Of a DNA stretch of 64,000 nucleotides, positions 25,001-34,204 are shown in pieces. The notes under the pieces are model-generated. The model had not been told where the DNA came from and did not search any database. It saw only the letters and a program-made list of their open reading frames with translations. The number at the start of each line of letters is the position of its first letter. The first letter of the stretch is position 1. Source of the DNA: Tubiluchus corallicola (lineage: Eukaryota > Priapulida > Priapulimorpha > Priapulimorphida > Tubiluchidae); NCBI GenBank assembly GCA_030141605.1, contig JAQGDQ010000087.1, forward strand, positions 558,001 through 622,000, given 5' to 3'. The translations under genes and the position numbers were made by a program.

Positions 25001-28000
25001 AACATTTGAGGAAAGTGGCCTCTGCCTTGAGCAATCCACTCAATCTTGCCCAATATCCTCAAAACTTCTATTCACCTTTAACAATTGTAAAGATTACAAG
25101 TTTGGTTATCAAATTCCTTACAGTTCTGTTACATTTCGCAACTATTCCTCCTTCTCTTTACCAACAACCTGCTTTCAACCTCTCTGTGGCACTACACTTT
25201 TTTAAAGCAAAAAATCACATTCCACATTATATATACATATACTTTAAACGTATTATTCACAATAAACAAAAGAATTAATTAGCTCACTTCATTACAAGTA
25301 CATATCACTGTGCAGTTCAACGAGCAAGGTTTGTACTGCTAGGACACAATGTCTGGCATTTTGCAAAAAAGTAGCTATCAAATCATTCACTTCAATCACG
25401 TAACTTCTCCTACTTACTATGATAAACAGTAGCACTTACTCGAATATCAGCATAAGGCAGGTAGAGAATATTAATGACAGATGATATGCCGGTGCTGTTG
25501 GGCTGACAGAGTCGAATCATGCCCGGCCATGAACGTAGAGCTGCGATGATCGCCTGTTTACTGGCGTTAAATCTCAGTTCTTTTTCGTTGCTGCAAAGAA
25601 ACGTAGCCTAGTTGTTTATTTACAAGTTGTTAGCCTATTAGTTGCAGTAGCAACAAATGAGAATAGCAAAGAGATTGTTATCAAAATGCACAGTAACATA
25701 AAACTAGAAAATAAATTTTGGCATCTTCTGAATTGCAACTTTACCAAACTTGAAACTGGACTCAGGTTAAAAATTTACCAATCTGACATAAACGAAATGT
25801 CTTGTCTTCGGCAATAGGAACATTTTGGCTAAATGTAAAACGGCACTTACGCTGGTAAGCTTTGTTCAGATGCTTCGCCGCAATGTTTGTAATGGCAGTC
25901 TGTGAAAGGTGCTAATATTTGCTGAAATAACCAATTACAAATACATACAGAAATACACATATATTCCATAAATGACATCTATCACCAATGAGTTAATGAT
26001 TTTCAATGAACAGGCTGTTAAGAAGCAAATACTTTCTAAAATTATGGTTGTGTTAATCATCAAATTAGCACGTTTATGACAGTTATAAATGACTAGTATT
26101 TATTTATAAAATACGCTAATACCTATGTAGCTATTCTGAAGAAACTAGACAGTACTTTCTAGTTCAGTAAGTGCTGGTAGTGCTAAAGAAGTTCTTAGCT
26201 GTGAAGACAAAATGTCACGATTGATCAGAGTGAGTGTATATTTATCACACCCCTAAGATTTTTAATGTTTGCTCAACTCAATGTTTTGCAATCAGATACT
26301 AATGCACAAAACCATCACTAAGATGTACTGAGATGTAAACATTAAAGTCTGTATTCTGTCAACAGAGAAAAATTATCAGCTCACCTCAATATCTACATTG
26401 TGTCTGATAAGCTGACGAGTGCGAGGATGATTAAACAGGTATAACACTGTAGACATCATCGACTCATTCACCTGACAAGCGGAAAAGTCTAGAACATTTC
26501 GCATTATTGCACCAATACCTCCTACTCTAGCAACAAGCTCCGGGTTGTAAATTGCTGTAAAAGAAAAAGTGCCATGTTAAAGAGATTAAGAAATATACTA
26601 AAGGCTTAATCATAAATGAATGTAAATTATTACTGTCAAGACTTGGTAAGGAACAGCAAGCCGAGAGATCAGAATGTAATATGTAGGGAGCATCACAAAA
26701 AACTTTAAATGAATTTACCTAAAAACATAGACAATTTATACAGAAATGATTAAAATTTAAAATTACAAAAAAACTCTAGTAATTCAAAGCCCTACAGACT
26801 GTGAGGTTTCAAGATGCAGCTCATTTAGTTTATGCTTAAATCCTGTACTGATCATAGTACTACAGAAGCTTTAGTTCAAATTAATGTATAATATTACTGT
26901 ACTAGCCAAACTCTGCAAAAGAATTTTGTACATAAACCCACAACAATCACATAATCTCCCACCACACCCACAACAATGACACACAACTCACGCCACACAA
27001 CAAAGACACACAACTCACACCACACTACCCACACCACACAACAATGACACACAACTCACACCACACAACAATGACACACAACTCACGCCACATAACAATG
27101 ACACACAACTCACACCATACTACCCACACCACACAACTCACACCACACTACCCACACCACACAACAATGATGCACAACTCACACCACACTACCCACACCA
27201 CACCACTGTGGTGTGGCTTCTGTAATACCCACAGGTCAATGATCACAAGTACTCAGTTAATAAAGTATCAACATTCTTGCTTAGTAATAAAATGTTTATA
27301 GTCATACAAGTTACTTCTTGAACTGCAGACTGTATACTACTTAACCCTTGCCACTTGTGATTTTGCACAAGTCAACAATCGTATGTTTACATTCCAGGTG
27401 TGGTAAGTAAATAAGATTCGCTAGAATTGCTACTGTACCATTCTGTTAATACACATAATTAAAACATATCCGTCTCTCAAAACTAAAATACAGCAGCTAA
27501 ATGTACGTAAAACATGCAAGAAAAAAAGCACTAATTCTATTGAAAGTATTTGAAATTACTAAGTCTAATACAATCCTTTCTTGGTAAAATTAAAAAATTC
27601 AAGGAGAGATTCAGTAAAATATACCTGTGATAGAATGAATTCACAATTATTAAATTTTAGAACTAAGTTTTACGAAAAAGAAATGAAAAAGTCAGAGCAG
27701 AATCTGGATTCGAACCAGGAATCTTTAGGTTACACTGTATCTGGACTTTTGCCATCCAAAGATCCCGAGTTCAAATGCAATTTCAGATTTTTTTGCATTT
27801 CATTATTTCGAGCTAATTTGACTCAAAATTCAATAATCCGATAGAAGTACATTCACTCCCTAATTAATTAATAATCTCTTAATTAAGATCATAAATAATT
27901 AATTATTACTCACAGTGGACAAAGTTATACCCTAGGTCTCTACTCAGCTGTACACTTAAAGTAATTGGTGCACGATAAATCATGTGCCAAGCACAAAAAC

Positions 28001-30953
28001 ATTTTAAGTATTAGAAAAGGTGCCATTGTACCCTTAAACAAAGTGTATTATATATCAGTAAAGACACCCAATTTTTTTCCACACCAAAGTGATTTGACAG
28101 GAAAATTAGACTAAGCATTTATGGCTGCGGGAATAAAAGTAATTTACCAAAAAATATGAAACCATTACGAAAACTCATGCTGAACATGAAAAGGTAGAAA
28201 CTAAGGCTAGATATAACGTAATTACAAAGAGTAAAAAAACTGCAGATAGCTGAGTAATTTTTACTTGCTGCAGTCAATTCAACCACGGCAAAATTGGCAA
28301 TGTACATTTAAGTTTTACAAAGACTGGTGATAAAATATGCACCAAGAATCGCATATGACTTACCAAGTTCACATATTATTGAAAGACAACATTTGACTAA
28401 TCGATCGTGCTGGTTGGCACCATCATTGGCAATGGCTACAACAGGATTTAGCAGTGACTGAGGAAACAATGACGGATCAATGGATATCATCTTCCTAATC
28501 AAGCGCAGTATCTGGATTCGCTCCATCTCATTGTCCAAGACAATGTCTAGACACCTGAAATATTCAAAAGATGTTGCACTGGTTTATCTACATTAAACTG
28601 ATTGATCAGAAGCTGCATTTTACAGTCCTTTCAGTATGAGAACTGAGAGAAACTAAAGAAGCAAACAAACATACATAAGTCAGCTGTTTCCAGGGCATGC
28701 AAATACTTTACTATGTATCTTGACAGTTTTAAATTTTCATATTTTGTAACTGTTACACAGGCAAGTTATAGTTGTATAAAACAACAAAGCTTTACCTTTG
28801 TGCCAGTCTCATTTACTACGACAAAACAAACCCACCTGGCAACTAAAAGATCCACCTTGAGCCTAAGCAGCGTTTCCAGCCTGTGCTTGTCACGTATGTA
28901 GTACCGAATCGCTCTTAATGTTGCTGTCCTGACTTCTTTTGACTGGTGCAGTAAGCCTAACCTCAAACTAGTGCAAAAAGCACAAATTAACTCACATAAT
29001 ATGATCTGCAAACCTGCTTTTTAGTTTATAAACAAACATTCAGTTTATCATTACATTTTTACATATTTACATTTACAATGCTAAAGAGCAAAAAACATCA
29101 TAATACACTCTAACATCTCTAAAACTTTCATGTTTCTGTGTAAAAATTAAAAGGGCATTAGTGACCAAAAAAATTTGAAAACCAAAACTGCCAGGTTTGT
29201 AAAATTCAATAGTAACTATTCGTGAATCCTAATGAACTGTACTCACCAACACAGAACGTCTTCCCTGGAATAGCCAGCATATTGGTTACCCAAATGACAG
29301 CAGAGACGGACAAAGTTATTCAAATGAGCTAGTTTCAAGGTATTTCGCACTCCGTGCACTTTGGTTATATTTATAAGCATTTCCTTTAGATTGTCTGCTG
29401 GATCTGAAATGACAAAACAAGTCATTAAACTATCTGAATTTGAAAAGACTTTGGTGGCTTTCACAATGTTATAGTAATTCCGGAAGGAATTCAAGGAAAT
29501 GTTAATCCAAATATGCTCTTCCACTTCGGATTATTTTAGCAAAAATATTAAACTGAAGAGAGTTATTAAATGTTAACGAGCAGCTAACAAAGAGTATCAT
29601 ATCTAATCTGCAAAATGGCTTGATCTACATGAATTTATCTAGATCTGTTACTTTATGGTTGTAAAGTAAAAACAGCCTATAAAAAAGTTTGTTTTGCGGA
29701 GATGATCTTGTTGTTGTTGTTGTCATTCTTCAAGTAATACAAAAATTTGGCATTTCTTTACTAATCAGGCATATTCTAAATTATTTGGAAAAAAGGGATT
29801 CTATGACAAAGGTAAATAAAGTTTGAAATAACAGATCCAGGCAGCTGGGCAATCCATTTTGCTAAACCATGTACAGTTCACAAGCATGTGCGAGCATAAC
29901 GTACATGATTGAGTACAAGCATGCCTCCACAGTAGCAATGCTCCATAGAAAGATAATCAAACAACAATAACATAGTGAGACACAATGATTGATAAAAGCA
30001 AACAGGTTCAGAAATTGTTCACATACCTGTACAAGACATGTACAAACAGTTAAAAATGGAAAATTAGATGTCAAAATTTAGTTACTCTCTAATAAAATGT
30101 AATCTGTTTTCTATTATACATGTAACGTACAGTTATACCAAGTGTTAATTAAAAATGAATGCCAAAGAAAATTCTGTAAATCACAATCTATTATTATTAC
30201 TGATAAGCGTACTCCCCTTGCAAATCACTTAAAAACATTAAGGCAAAGACTGTAGCTTGAAACTGAACACTTTGCATGTTACTAATTACAATAAGATCGT
30301 GCTATAATTTAAATCATGCAACAACAAAATCTTTTCTGCTACCCCAGTGAAATCAATTTTTTAACTTTCCGTGTAACTATGATGAAGTGTTTATCAGCAA
30401 ACACTGCCAATAAGAAAAACAATTTTCCTAATTCGCATACACTAACATGTAAATACACTTGTTAGGACGCAATCCATCGATATTACTGTTATGCACCATA
30501 AAGCTGACAAACAAAATACCTCGAGTTAAATCCAGCTGTAGTTGCTCATCATCGCTATCTGTCCTTCCTAGAATAATAATTATTTAGTTTAAAATTACTC
30601 TTAGTAAGAATGTAAGCTCTATCACATTATATTATTTTATCATTTATTATATTTATCAGATCTATTTTTAGTTCATTTGTTCAGCTCCTTATGACATAGG
30701 CATACAGCCTATTTTGCTATTGCGAATACAAATAAAAAAAGTACAATTTCTTGGGCCAATCAAAATTAAAAAACAACTCTGGAATGCGATGTTGTGCTGC
30801 TATAAACCAACAAAAACCTCGATGTAAATTCCAGCGCATACCATATATTAGTTGCTGCTCATCCTGAATTTGTACATAACGTCTCTTTCGTTGAGACCTA
30901 GTTGCAGTTAAGGCACTTTGTGCTAATATACTTCGAGGTTTTACATCGTCCAT
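2264..30953 (-). CDS. RICTOR: RICTOR, scaffold subunit of mTORC2 (35 coding exons, complete)
   Basis: RICTOR is the large helical-repeat scaffold that defines TOR complex 2, which phosphorylates AKT/SGK/PKC kinases. I chained exons on GT-AG sites in matching phase. The total is 5223 nt, or 1740 codons plus TGA, close to the 1708 residues of human RICTOR. Similarity to the vertebrate protein runs in order over the full length; for example 'LTDGFVVEEAMSLLPHRA', 'LAHLNNF' and 'FRLTARRFLQELFQD' align with equivalent human stretches. The start is the ATG at 30953. An in-frame TAG lies nine codons upstream with no ATG between them. The stop TGA is at 2266-2264. Exon lists are in the block entries. 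All splice sites are canonical; the weakest are the donors of exon 23 (GTACGT) and exon 24 (GTACAA). No frameshift or internal stop was found. Exon joins rest on reading, not transcripts. Confidence 0.96.
3735..4170 (-). mobile_element. Foldback MITE family 1, intronic copy (one arm plus remnant)
   Basis: The core 'aaactcccgcggtgact', followed by 'gccattttaaacaagttta' and 'gtttgaaaagataatcag', matches the reverse complement of the right arm of the copy at 11755-12455, and matches 63731-64000 in the same orientation. It lies in the RICTOR intron between exons 33 and 32. Ends are approximate. Confidence 0.65.
5211..5337 (+). repeat. 125-bp direct duplication, copy 1
   Basis: 'gtgcattagaaaaagaaaat' and the following about 105 bp recur almost unchanged at 6732-6858 in the same RICTOR intron region. 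Each copy precedes a 51-bp minisatellite. This suggests one duplication of a larger block spanning coding exon 29. Confidence 0.8.
5688..5900 (+). repeat. 51-bp minisatellite, array 1 (about 4 units)
   Basis: About four copies of a 51-bp unit containing 'ctgtctgaaactaagacag' and 'gacaatcaacttttaat'. Each unit holds a small hairpin (CTGTCT/AGACAG). Because 51 is divisible by 3, a long reading frame results; it is not coding. Located in RICTOR intron 29 (between exons 30 and 29). Confidence 0.85.
6421..10974 (-). CDS. RICTOR: RICTOR exons 25-29 (Ser-rich phospho-region)
   Basis: Exons: 10697-10974, 9861-10062, 8581-8775, 7114-7416, 6421-6573; residues about 1048-1425. This is the low-complexity, probably disordered region that in vertebrates carries many phosphorylation sites. 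Conserved islands include 'KSRSDSCNESTSGFSS' (compare human 'RSQSFNTDTTTSGISS') and 'TSSRDAQGFATLRNL' (compare human 'TSSRDAFGYATLKRL'), plus 'RAQTLPQRK' and 'LSPPVVRSTKTRR'. I see no clear counterpart of the human RTLTEP (T1135) site. Exon boundaries here depend on phase and splice motifs more than on conservation. Confidence 0.85.
6732..6858 (+). repeat. 125-bp direct duplication, copy 2
   Basis: Second copy of the 5211-5337 segment, about 95% identical by eye. It runs directly into the second 51-bp minisatellite array. Confidence 0.8.
6860..7087 (+). repeat. 51-bp minisatellite, array 2 (about 4.5 units)
   Basis: Same unit as the array at 5688-5900, with closely matching copies. It ends only about 27 bp from the splice donor of RICTOR exon 28 (7114), inside intron 28. 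Confidence 0.85.
7617..8135 (+). mobile_element. Short transposon family 4, copy A
   Basis: 'gcgagttgactgctagttgg', 'gtcactttgtttacatca' and 'atggacaatcggcaaattcg' recur in inverse orientation at 31385-31790. It lies in RICTOR intron 27 and has no coding capacity, so is likely a non-autonomous element. Ends are inferred from where similarity stops. Confidence 0.7.
8850..9300 (+). mobile_element. Short transposon family 2, copy A
   Basis: Shares its full length with the reverse complement of 20775-21165. Both copies start 'ctggacgattgtttagactc' and end 'gaaagtttaacgaaattt'. It is intronic in RICTOR (between exons 27 and 26) with no open frame. Confidence 0.75.
9301..9860. other. Remainder of RICTOR intron 26, nothing recognised
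   Basis: AT-rich intron sequence with no conserved frame or repeat that I could match elsewhere in the window. Confidence 0.4.
11383..11414. repeat. 32-bp perfect palindrome
   Basis: The arms read TGTAAGATGGAAAGAC and GTCTTTCCATCTTACA and meet at a GACGTC centre. Imperfect pairing continues outward for another about 15 bp on each side. It lies 112-143 nt downstream of the RICTOR exon 24 donor on the transcribed strand, so the pre-mRNA would form a strong hairpin. Confidence 0.95.
11526..14625 (-). CDS. RICTOR: RICTOR exons 21-24 (RICTOR_V region)
   Basis: Exons: 14519-14625, 13713-13893, 13414-13520, 11526-11678; residues about 866-1048. Exon 22 has 'VFVPVHLYGQLAQH'. Exon 23 has 'GVELLYEMDIIPDIIKLA' and ends 'SVRG'. 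Exon 24 begins 'SCFYVLGLLGSTRIGVEVL', and the join reproduces the human 'SIRGTCVYVLGLI' pattern exactly. The exon 23 donor is the first copy of a 33-bp repeat array (12591-13432), so about 25 further copies of the exon end plus donor lie in the intron. The exon 24 donor (GTACAA after CTAACTG) is weak, but is the only nearby one in the phase required by exon 25. Confidence 0.9.
11755..12455. mobile_element. Foldback MITE family 1, complete copy
   Basis: The two about 345-bp halves are imperfect inverted copies. Left 'aaactcccgtaatactg..ggcgccattt' pairs with right 'aaatggctgcgcc..caggagttt'. The centre at 12096-12117 is GGCTCACCCT-CC-AGGGTGAGCC. No transposase. It sits in RICTOR intron 23 beside the 33-bp array. 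Relatives are at 3735-4170, 39225-40215 and 63731-64000. Confidence 0.8.
12591..13432 (-). repeat. 33-bp minisatellite made from RICTOR exon 23 end plus splice donor (about 25 units)
   Basis: The unit on the RICTOR strand reads TTTATTCAGTGCGTGG then GTACGTTTACTGTAGTG (33 bp in all). The first copy is the genuine end of coding exon 23 (codons for YSVRG) joined to its donor GTACGT. Later copies differ mainly at GTGCGTGG/GTGCTTGG and GTTTACTG/GTTTATTG. At least 20 copies keep GGGTACGT intact. 33 is a multiple of 3 and no unit has a stop in the RICTOR frame, so the exon frame stays open until 12516. See findings. Confidence 0.97.
14740..15360 (+). mobile_element. Short transposon family 3, copy A (abuts RICTOR exon 20 donor)
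   Basis: Matches 57680-58275 along its length ('ttcagaggtgtgacatag', 'taatttattatttaattat', 'tcctattttcctttaa'). A partial relative is at 57010-57245. Its right end is within 10 bp of the exon 20 donor, so most of the first intron nucleotides after the donor belong to the element. Confidence 0.7.
15369..22107 (-). CDS. RICTOR: RICTOR exons 13-20 (middle and RasGEF_N-like region)
   Basis: Exons: 21933-22107, 21189-21290, 19324-19509, 18323-18382, 17848-18011, 17263-17389, 16606-16770, 15369-15524; residues about 487-865. Landmarks: 'DNLNWDWDAIAALLK' (exon 14), 'FYRPSSRLY' (exon 15), 'LLTTLSQNYFLFIG' (exon 17), 'TSLNYCRQGAARTILKKIL' (exon 18), 'YATHHLRVLLRAQV' and 'ALDVIDEACED' (exon 19), 'MKPSLLHLGDKG' (exon 20). 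These correspond to the Pfam RICTOR_M and RasGEF_N_2 segments as I recall them. Introns hold several MITEs, listed separately. The introns 16771-17262 and 17390-17847 show nothing recognisable. Confidence 0.94.
15950..16026 (+). repeat. Compound trinucleotide repeat (CCG)(CCA)(CTA)
   Basis: Uninterrupted GCC, then CCA, then ACT triplets inside RICTOR intron 19. Simple repeat; its reading frames are artefacts. Confidence 0.95.
18809..19164. mobile_element. MITE with 14-bp TIR
   Basis: Left TAAGCCTTTTCACA and right TGTGAAAAGGCTTA are perfect inverted repeats bounding 356 bp without coding capacity, in RICTOR intron 15 (between exons 16 and 15). Superfamily not assigned; the target duplication is unclear. 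Confidence 0.7.
19510..20774. other. RICTOR intron 14, left part, no gene
   Basis: AT-rich. 'gggagcgcccaaggataaag' and 'gtggctttaaagtgatttta' near 20210-20260 look like degraded repeat sequence, but I could not match it convincingly to another copy. Confidence 0.35.
20775..21165 (-). mobile_element. Short transposon family 2, copy B
   Basis: Inverse-orientation copy of 8850-9300. It ends 24 bp below the donor side of RICTOR exon 14 (21189). Confidence 0.75.
22653..22731 (+). repeat. (ATC)n/(ATT)n microsatellite
   Basis: Short trinucleotide tract in RICTOR intron 12. No coding significance. Confidence 0.9.
23374..26554 (-). CDS. RICTOR: RICTOR exons 6-12 (rest of ARM cluster)
   Basis: Exons: 26385-26554, 25851-25921, 25440-25590, 24336-24423, 24032-24189, 23600-23680, 23374-23474; residues about 214-487. 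Landmarks are 'ILAPFTDCHYKH' (exon 7), 'IIAALRSWPGMIRLCQP' (exon 8) and 'GFVVEEAMSLLPHRATTR' (exon 10), all collinear with human RICTOR. Exons 10 and 11 begin or end on whole codons, and the rest join in phase. The 1-kb intron 24424-25439 and the intron 22108-23373 contain no recognisable gene, the latter having only an (ATC)n/(ATT)n tract. Confidence 0.94.
26936..27208 (+). repeat. CA-rich minisatellite (acacaactcacaccac type)
   Basis: Irregular tandem copies of 'acacaactcacaccacac' and 'acaacaatgac' in RICTOR intron 5. The unit length varies. It also makes a spurious His/Thr-rich frame. Confidence 0.9.
27690..27800. ncRNA. tRNA-like / SINE-like sequence
   Basis: The plus strand has 'gatcccgagttcaaatgc', close to a Pol III B box, followed by a T7 terminator-like run. 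The minus strand has 'cctggttcgaatccag', a near-perfect T-arm with B box. No complete acceptor stem can be folded on either strand, so this is a tRNA-derived SINE or relic, not a functional tRNA. Confidence 0.35.
28364..30953 (-). CDS. RICTOR: RICTOR exons 1-5 (N-terminus, first ARM repeats)
   Basis: Exons: 30842-30953, 30520-30567, 29247-29403, 28836-28967, 28364-28554; residues 1 to about 213. The first about 37 residues (basic, 'RSQRKRRY') are not conserved. Exon 2 encodes 'LDLTR', as in vertebrates. Exons 3-5 carry the conserved N-terminal armadillo region, including 'KEVRTATLRAIRYYIRD' and 'MERIQILRLIRKMI'. This region belongs to the helical cluster that packs against mTOR and SIN1 in known mTORC2 structures. 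The intron at 29404-30519 shows only a short TTG repeat and no gene. Confidence 0.93.
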
Positions 30954-31384
30954 TTTACACACAGCTGGCACAAGCTACACTTTCACTCTTGTCTAGAAGA
31001 GTGAGTGAGTGCCTGGACTTTGGTGCTAGTTCAAAGTTCAGATTACATAGATAAATAGACCTATAGTGCACTTATCATTCACAATGACATAATGTAAGTT
31101 GTAAAACAAACACTATCAGATAATGCTGGTATACCATGTGAACAAATCGTGCAGAGGTGATATTAATATCACTTTTGCCATAGCAGCGATTTATTATACA
31201 ATTACCTACATAGTCAGATAAGACAGAGACTTCATATTATAGAAACTTAAAAAATAGTTGCCATATACAAAAAAAAGCAACAGCATCTACGAACAATGAA
31301 ACTGTCGCATAGTGTTCTGATACGTCTTCAAATTGAAATATGATAACCATTAGATAAAAAAGAATACTCAGTACACTCAGTACA
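30954..31384. promoter_or_regulatory. Probable RICTOR 5' UTR/proximal upstream region
   Basis: Sequence immediately upstream of the RICTOR ATG on the minus strand. No TATA box was recognised. In-frame TAG nine codons before the ATG. Position is the only evidence for a regulatory role. Confidence 0.3.
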
Positions 31385-31790
31385 CACGGTTTTCCAGATA
31401 AAAGCAGCGAGACGTCAGTCCGAATTTGCCAATTGTCTATATTTAGCGATACCAATACAGTAGGTGCTGTGTATTAGACTCCTGGTAGTGTAGAATCAAT
31501 CACCTAATTGTCTCAAAAATGTCTGCTACGGGTAGCTCCTATGCCAAAGTATATAAAAACTATCCACAATTGCCTCGAATAACTCTGCATAATTGATTCT
31601 ATATTTTTATACGTAGAGATATAAACTCTGATGTAAACAAAGTGACGGCCTGCCAACTAGCAGTCAGCTCGCTAAACAACGGACTGTCCCTAGTACGCGA
31701 GACTTTTAACAGTCCAGATGTTGTCCGATTATTCTGATATCCATAAATGCGAGGTCTGGCAAAAACGAAATGTGAGTAATTACAAAATGT
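31385..31790 (-). mobile_element. Short transposon family 4, copy B (upstream of RICTOR)
   Basis: Inverse copy of 7617-8135 ('ggactgttaaaag', 'cagtccgttgtttagcgag', 'atatggatatcagaa'-type blocks on the minus strand). It lies about 430 bp upstream of the RICTOR start codon and could contribute promoter or 5' UTR sequence. Confidence 0.7.
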
Positions 31791-31899
31791 AATTAGCAGC
31801 AAAACTAGTACTGCTGCTTCAATATATGGTCCATGTAAAAACCTAAACCTAGGCTAGTATGCAAACCTTAAACCACTCATTGATAGGACTTACTACTAT

Positions 31900-32255
31900 G
31901 TTAAATAAATGTGGCAACTAGCAGGACCAGAACCTAGTTGATTATCCAAAGATCAGATGCTAAAACAGCAGAGTTTGAGCGAGCATACATTTTCATTAAG
32001 AAGAACAGCAGAAAGAAAAACTGGTAGCAAATGAAATAGTAAAATAGCCCAAAAACATTTCAACTGGAATTTTTAAAGCTCCCCAGTGCACTTTAATATA
32101 TAATCACAAACTTTAATCCGAAATACCACTCGCTAGGCAAGGCAATAGCAGGTAGCCTAACATTTTTAGTCTTTGATATAACCTGGTTGTATAATTGAAC
32201 TCACAACCTCGCAGATGAAAAGCAGACGTGTTACATATAACACTGCACAACTTGG
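31900..32255 (-). ncRNA. Two tRNA-like / SINE-like patches
   Basis: At about 31915-31990 the minus strand has 'taggttctggtcctg' (B-box-like) preceded by a TAGC A-box-like motif. At about 32170-32250 the minus strand has 'cacgtctgcttttcatctgc' then 'gaggttgtgagttcaat', a typical anticodon-arm to T-arm arrangement of tRNA-derived SINEs. Neither folds into a full cloverleaf. Confidence 0.35.
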
Positions 32256-33634
32256 TATGTCCAGTATCGCAGGACAAATTCTTTACCACAAACTTTTACG
32301 TTGATACTGCTAGTAAAGTAGTAACATATCTATTATATGATGATGTAATAGTCCATGTCTAACATCGTGTTAGCGTTCACGTTAGTCTTATTTTATAATT
32401 TTGGCATTCTTAGCGTTTATTTTGCCAATAATGAACGTAAATAGTATCACAAACCGATATATTATACAGCGTTGCGTTTACTTTGAAATTCTCTCTGGCC
32501 CTTAGTGGTGGTACTTACGGCCTAACCTCGCGTACGTGTACTGTAAAAAGGCGCATTTTAATTAACGGATGAGAGCTGAAACAGCGCATGCATAATTTCG
32601 AAGTACTATATTTTAGCCAAGTTAAAAACTGCCCGTATTACGAAAGCTACAGAAATACATCGCACACCCACTACTACTAAAACATCTATTGACTCTGACT
32701 TGGGCGAAAATAAGCAATATAGTAAAAATAATTAGTTATTTGCCTCTAAAACGTCTTGCATATTTCCGGCTCTGTAAAGTAAGCGCCGCCATCTTTCTTA
32801 ATTTTGACCAAATTGTTAGCCCTTAGCAGATACGCCAAGAGATGACGCTACAGTGCTACTCAGCTCCATGATCTCTGGTCTAAAATCTACTGCCAATAGA
32901 TAAAAATTAGTACAGTGTATGATAATAATAATTTGGAGCTATAATGGAAATTGTTTTGCTTTTTATCTAACCCAAAAAAGAAACATTGCAAAATAATTGA
33001 AATAATTTATTGTAAATATAATTATAAAAAGAAAATTGTAATAATTGCCTGCACTTGATGAATTTTTAGTCAGTTCACTTCCCTAGTTCGTTGAATTCAT
33101 TACTACATTAATTAATCACGCAGTTATTTACTATGTTTATCTCCAAATATTTTTGTACATTGTACCCGTTCGTGAATTGTTAAGAAAAATAAGTTTGAAA
33201 TGATTTTGCACAAAAGTGTAAAGTAATAGTAATCACTCAAGACGTTTTATAGCAATGTGAAGGTTTTATACATAGATATATCCAAAAGATTTAAATTTGG
33301 TACCAGTTTATGTTGTTTTCGTTTGATGCAAAAAGGTGTTATAGCATTGTGCAAAACTCGTTAACACTATTTATACCAAGAACGTTTAAAATAAAGTTTA
33401 TACATTAATTGGTGCCGCCATCTACAGAAGTTATTGTACTTTTAAACTTCTCAGAAATAATAAACAAAAACAAATTCGTTTATTTTCCTGTTTTTTATAA
33501 GATTACCTTAACATACGTAATTGAGGATAGACATTAAATTTATGATAACAAAAAGACGTAAATTACGGTACAAGATTATGTAAGTACGAATTGCATCGAA
33601 AGTACAACAAGAATGGCGATTTACTGACTATAAC
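32256..33634. other. Intergenic, no gene; YY1-like motif
   Basis: No conserved frame. On the minus strand 'aagatggcggc' at about 32789-32799 is a YY1-type core often found at animal transcription starts. It could mark a distal RICTOR start, but no supporting exon is visible. Confidence 0.25.
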
Positions 33635-34204
33635 CAGTGGCGCACAACAAAGGAGACGGAGGAGCCATCCGCCCCGGACAGCTTTGATCAAATGCGCTGA
33701 AAAGTGAAAATTTGAAAAACTTACATAGCATGTGTACATTAGGCAAATATTGTTCGTTGTCTAATTTGCTGCGAGGATAATTGTTGTAGGCGTAGTGACG
33801 CATGGACGCCTATTGTTGTAGGCGATATGATGTTTGCATTTTCATTGTTTTAGAAGTCGTTCAAGTGTGTGATTTTCTTAACGTTAATTTTAACAAAAAT
33901 TTAAATTTTCTTCGACATGTTTGTGTATTTTTCCTAATAAAAAGCAATTAAAACGCATGACATGAGTTAATTTTCCCAAAAGAAGCACTGCTAATGGCGC
34001 TTAATGTTGAAAATTCGCGACAAAGGAATGAAATAAAATGATAAATGATATAATCAGTACTTTAGTATGTTTGTAATGTATACATAGTTTTTCTTTTCTT
34101 TCTTTTCAAAATTTCTGCGCGTACACGTCTTGTGTTCACAAGCAAAATTTTTCTGTAGTGTTTTAGGCGAACTCAGGTGCCAACAAGCTCTAGGTACGCC
34201 ACTG
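33635..34204. mobile_element. Second hAT-like non-autonomous element
   Basis: The left end is CAGTGGCGCA and the right end is the complement of CAGTGGCGTA, with 570 bp between outer ends. The length is close to the element at 1616-2191, but the interior is not clearly the same. Flanking octamers match only partly (actataac and taattaac), so the target duplication is uncertain. Confidence 0.6.

Noticed and set aside
27581-27844. 87-codon plus-strand frame
   Set aside because: It covers the tRNA/SINE-like patch inside a RICTOR intron; no protein similarity.
30954-30971. Upstream RICTOR start at 30971
   Set aside because: The codon there is GTG, and an in-frame TAG lies two codons further upstream. 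The ATG at 30953 is the first ATG.
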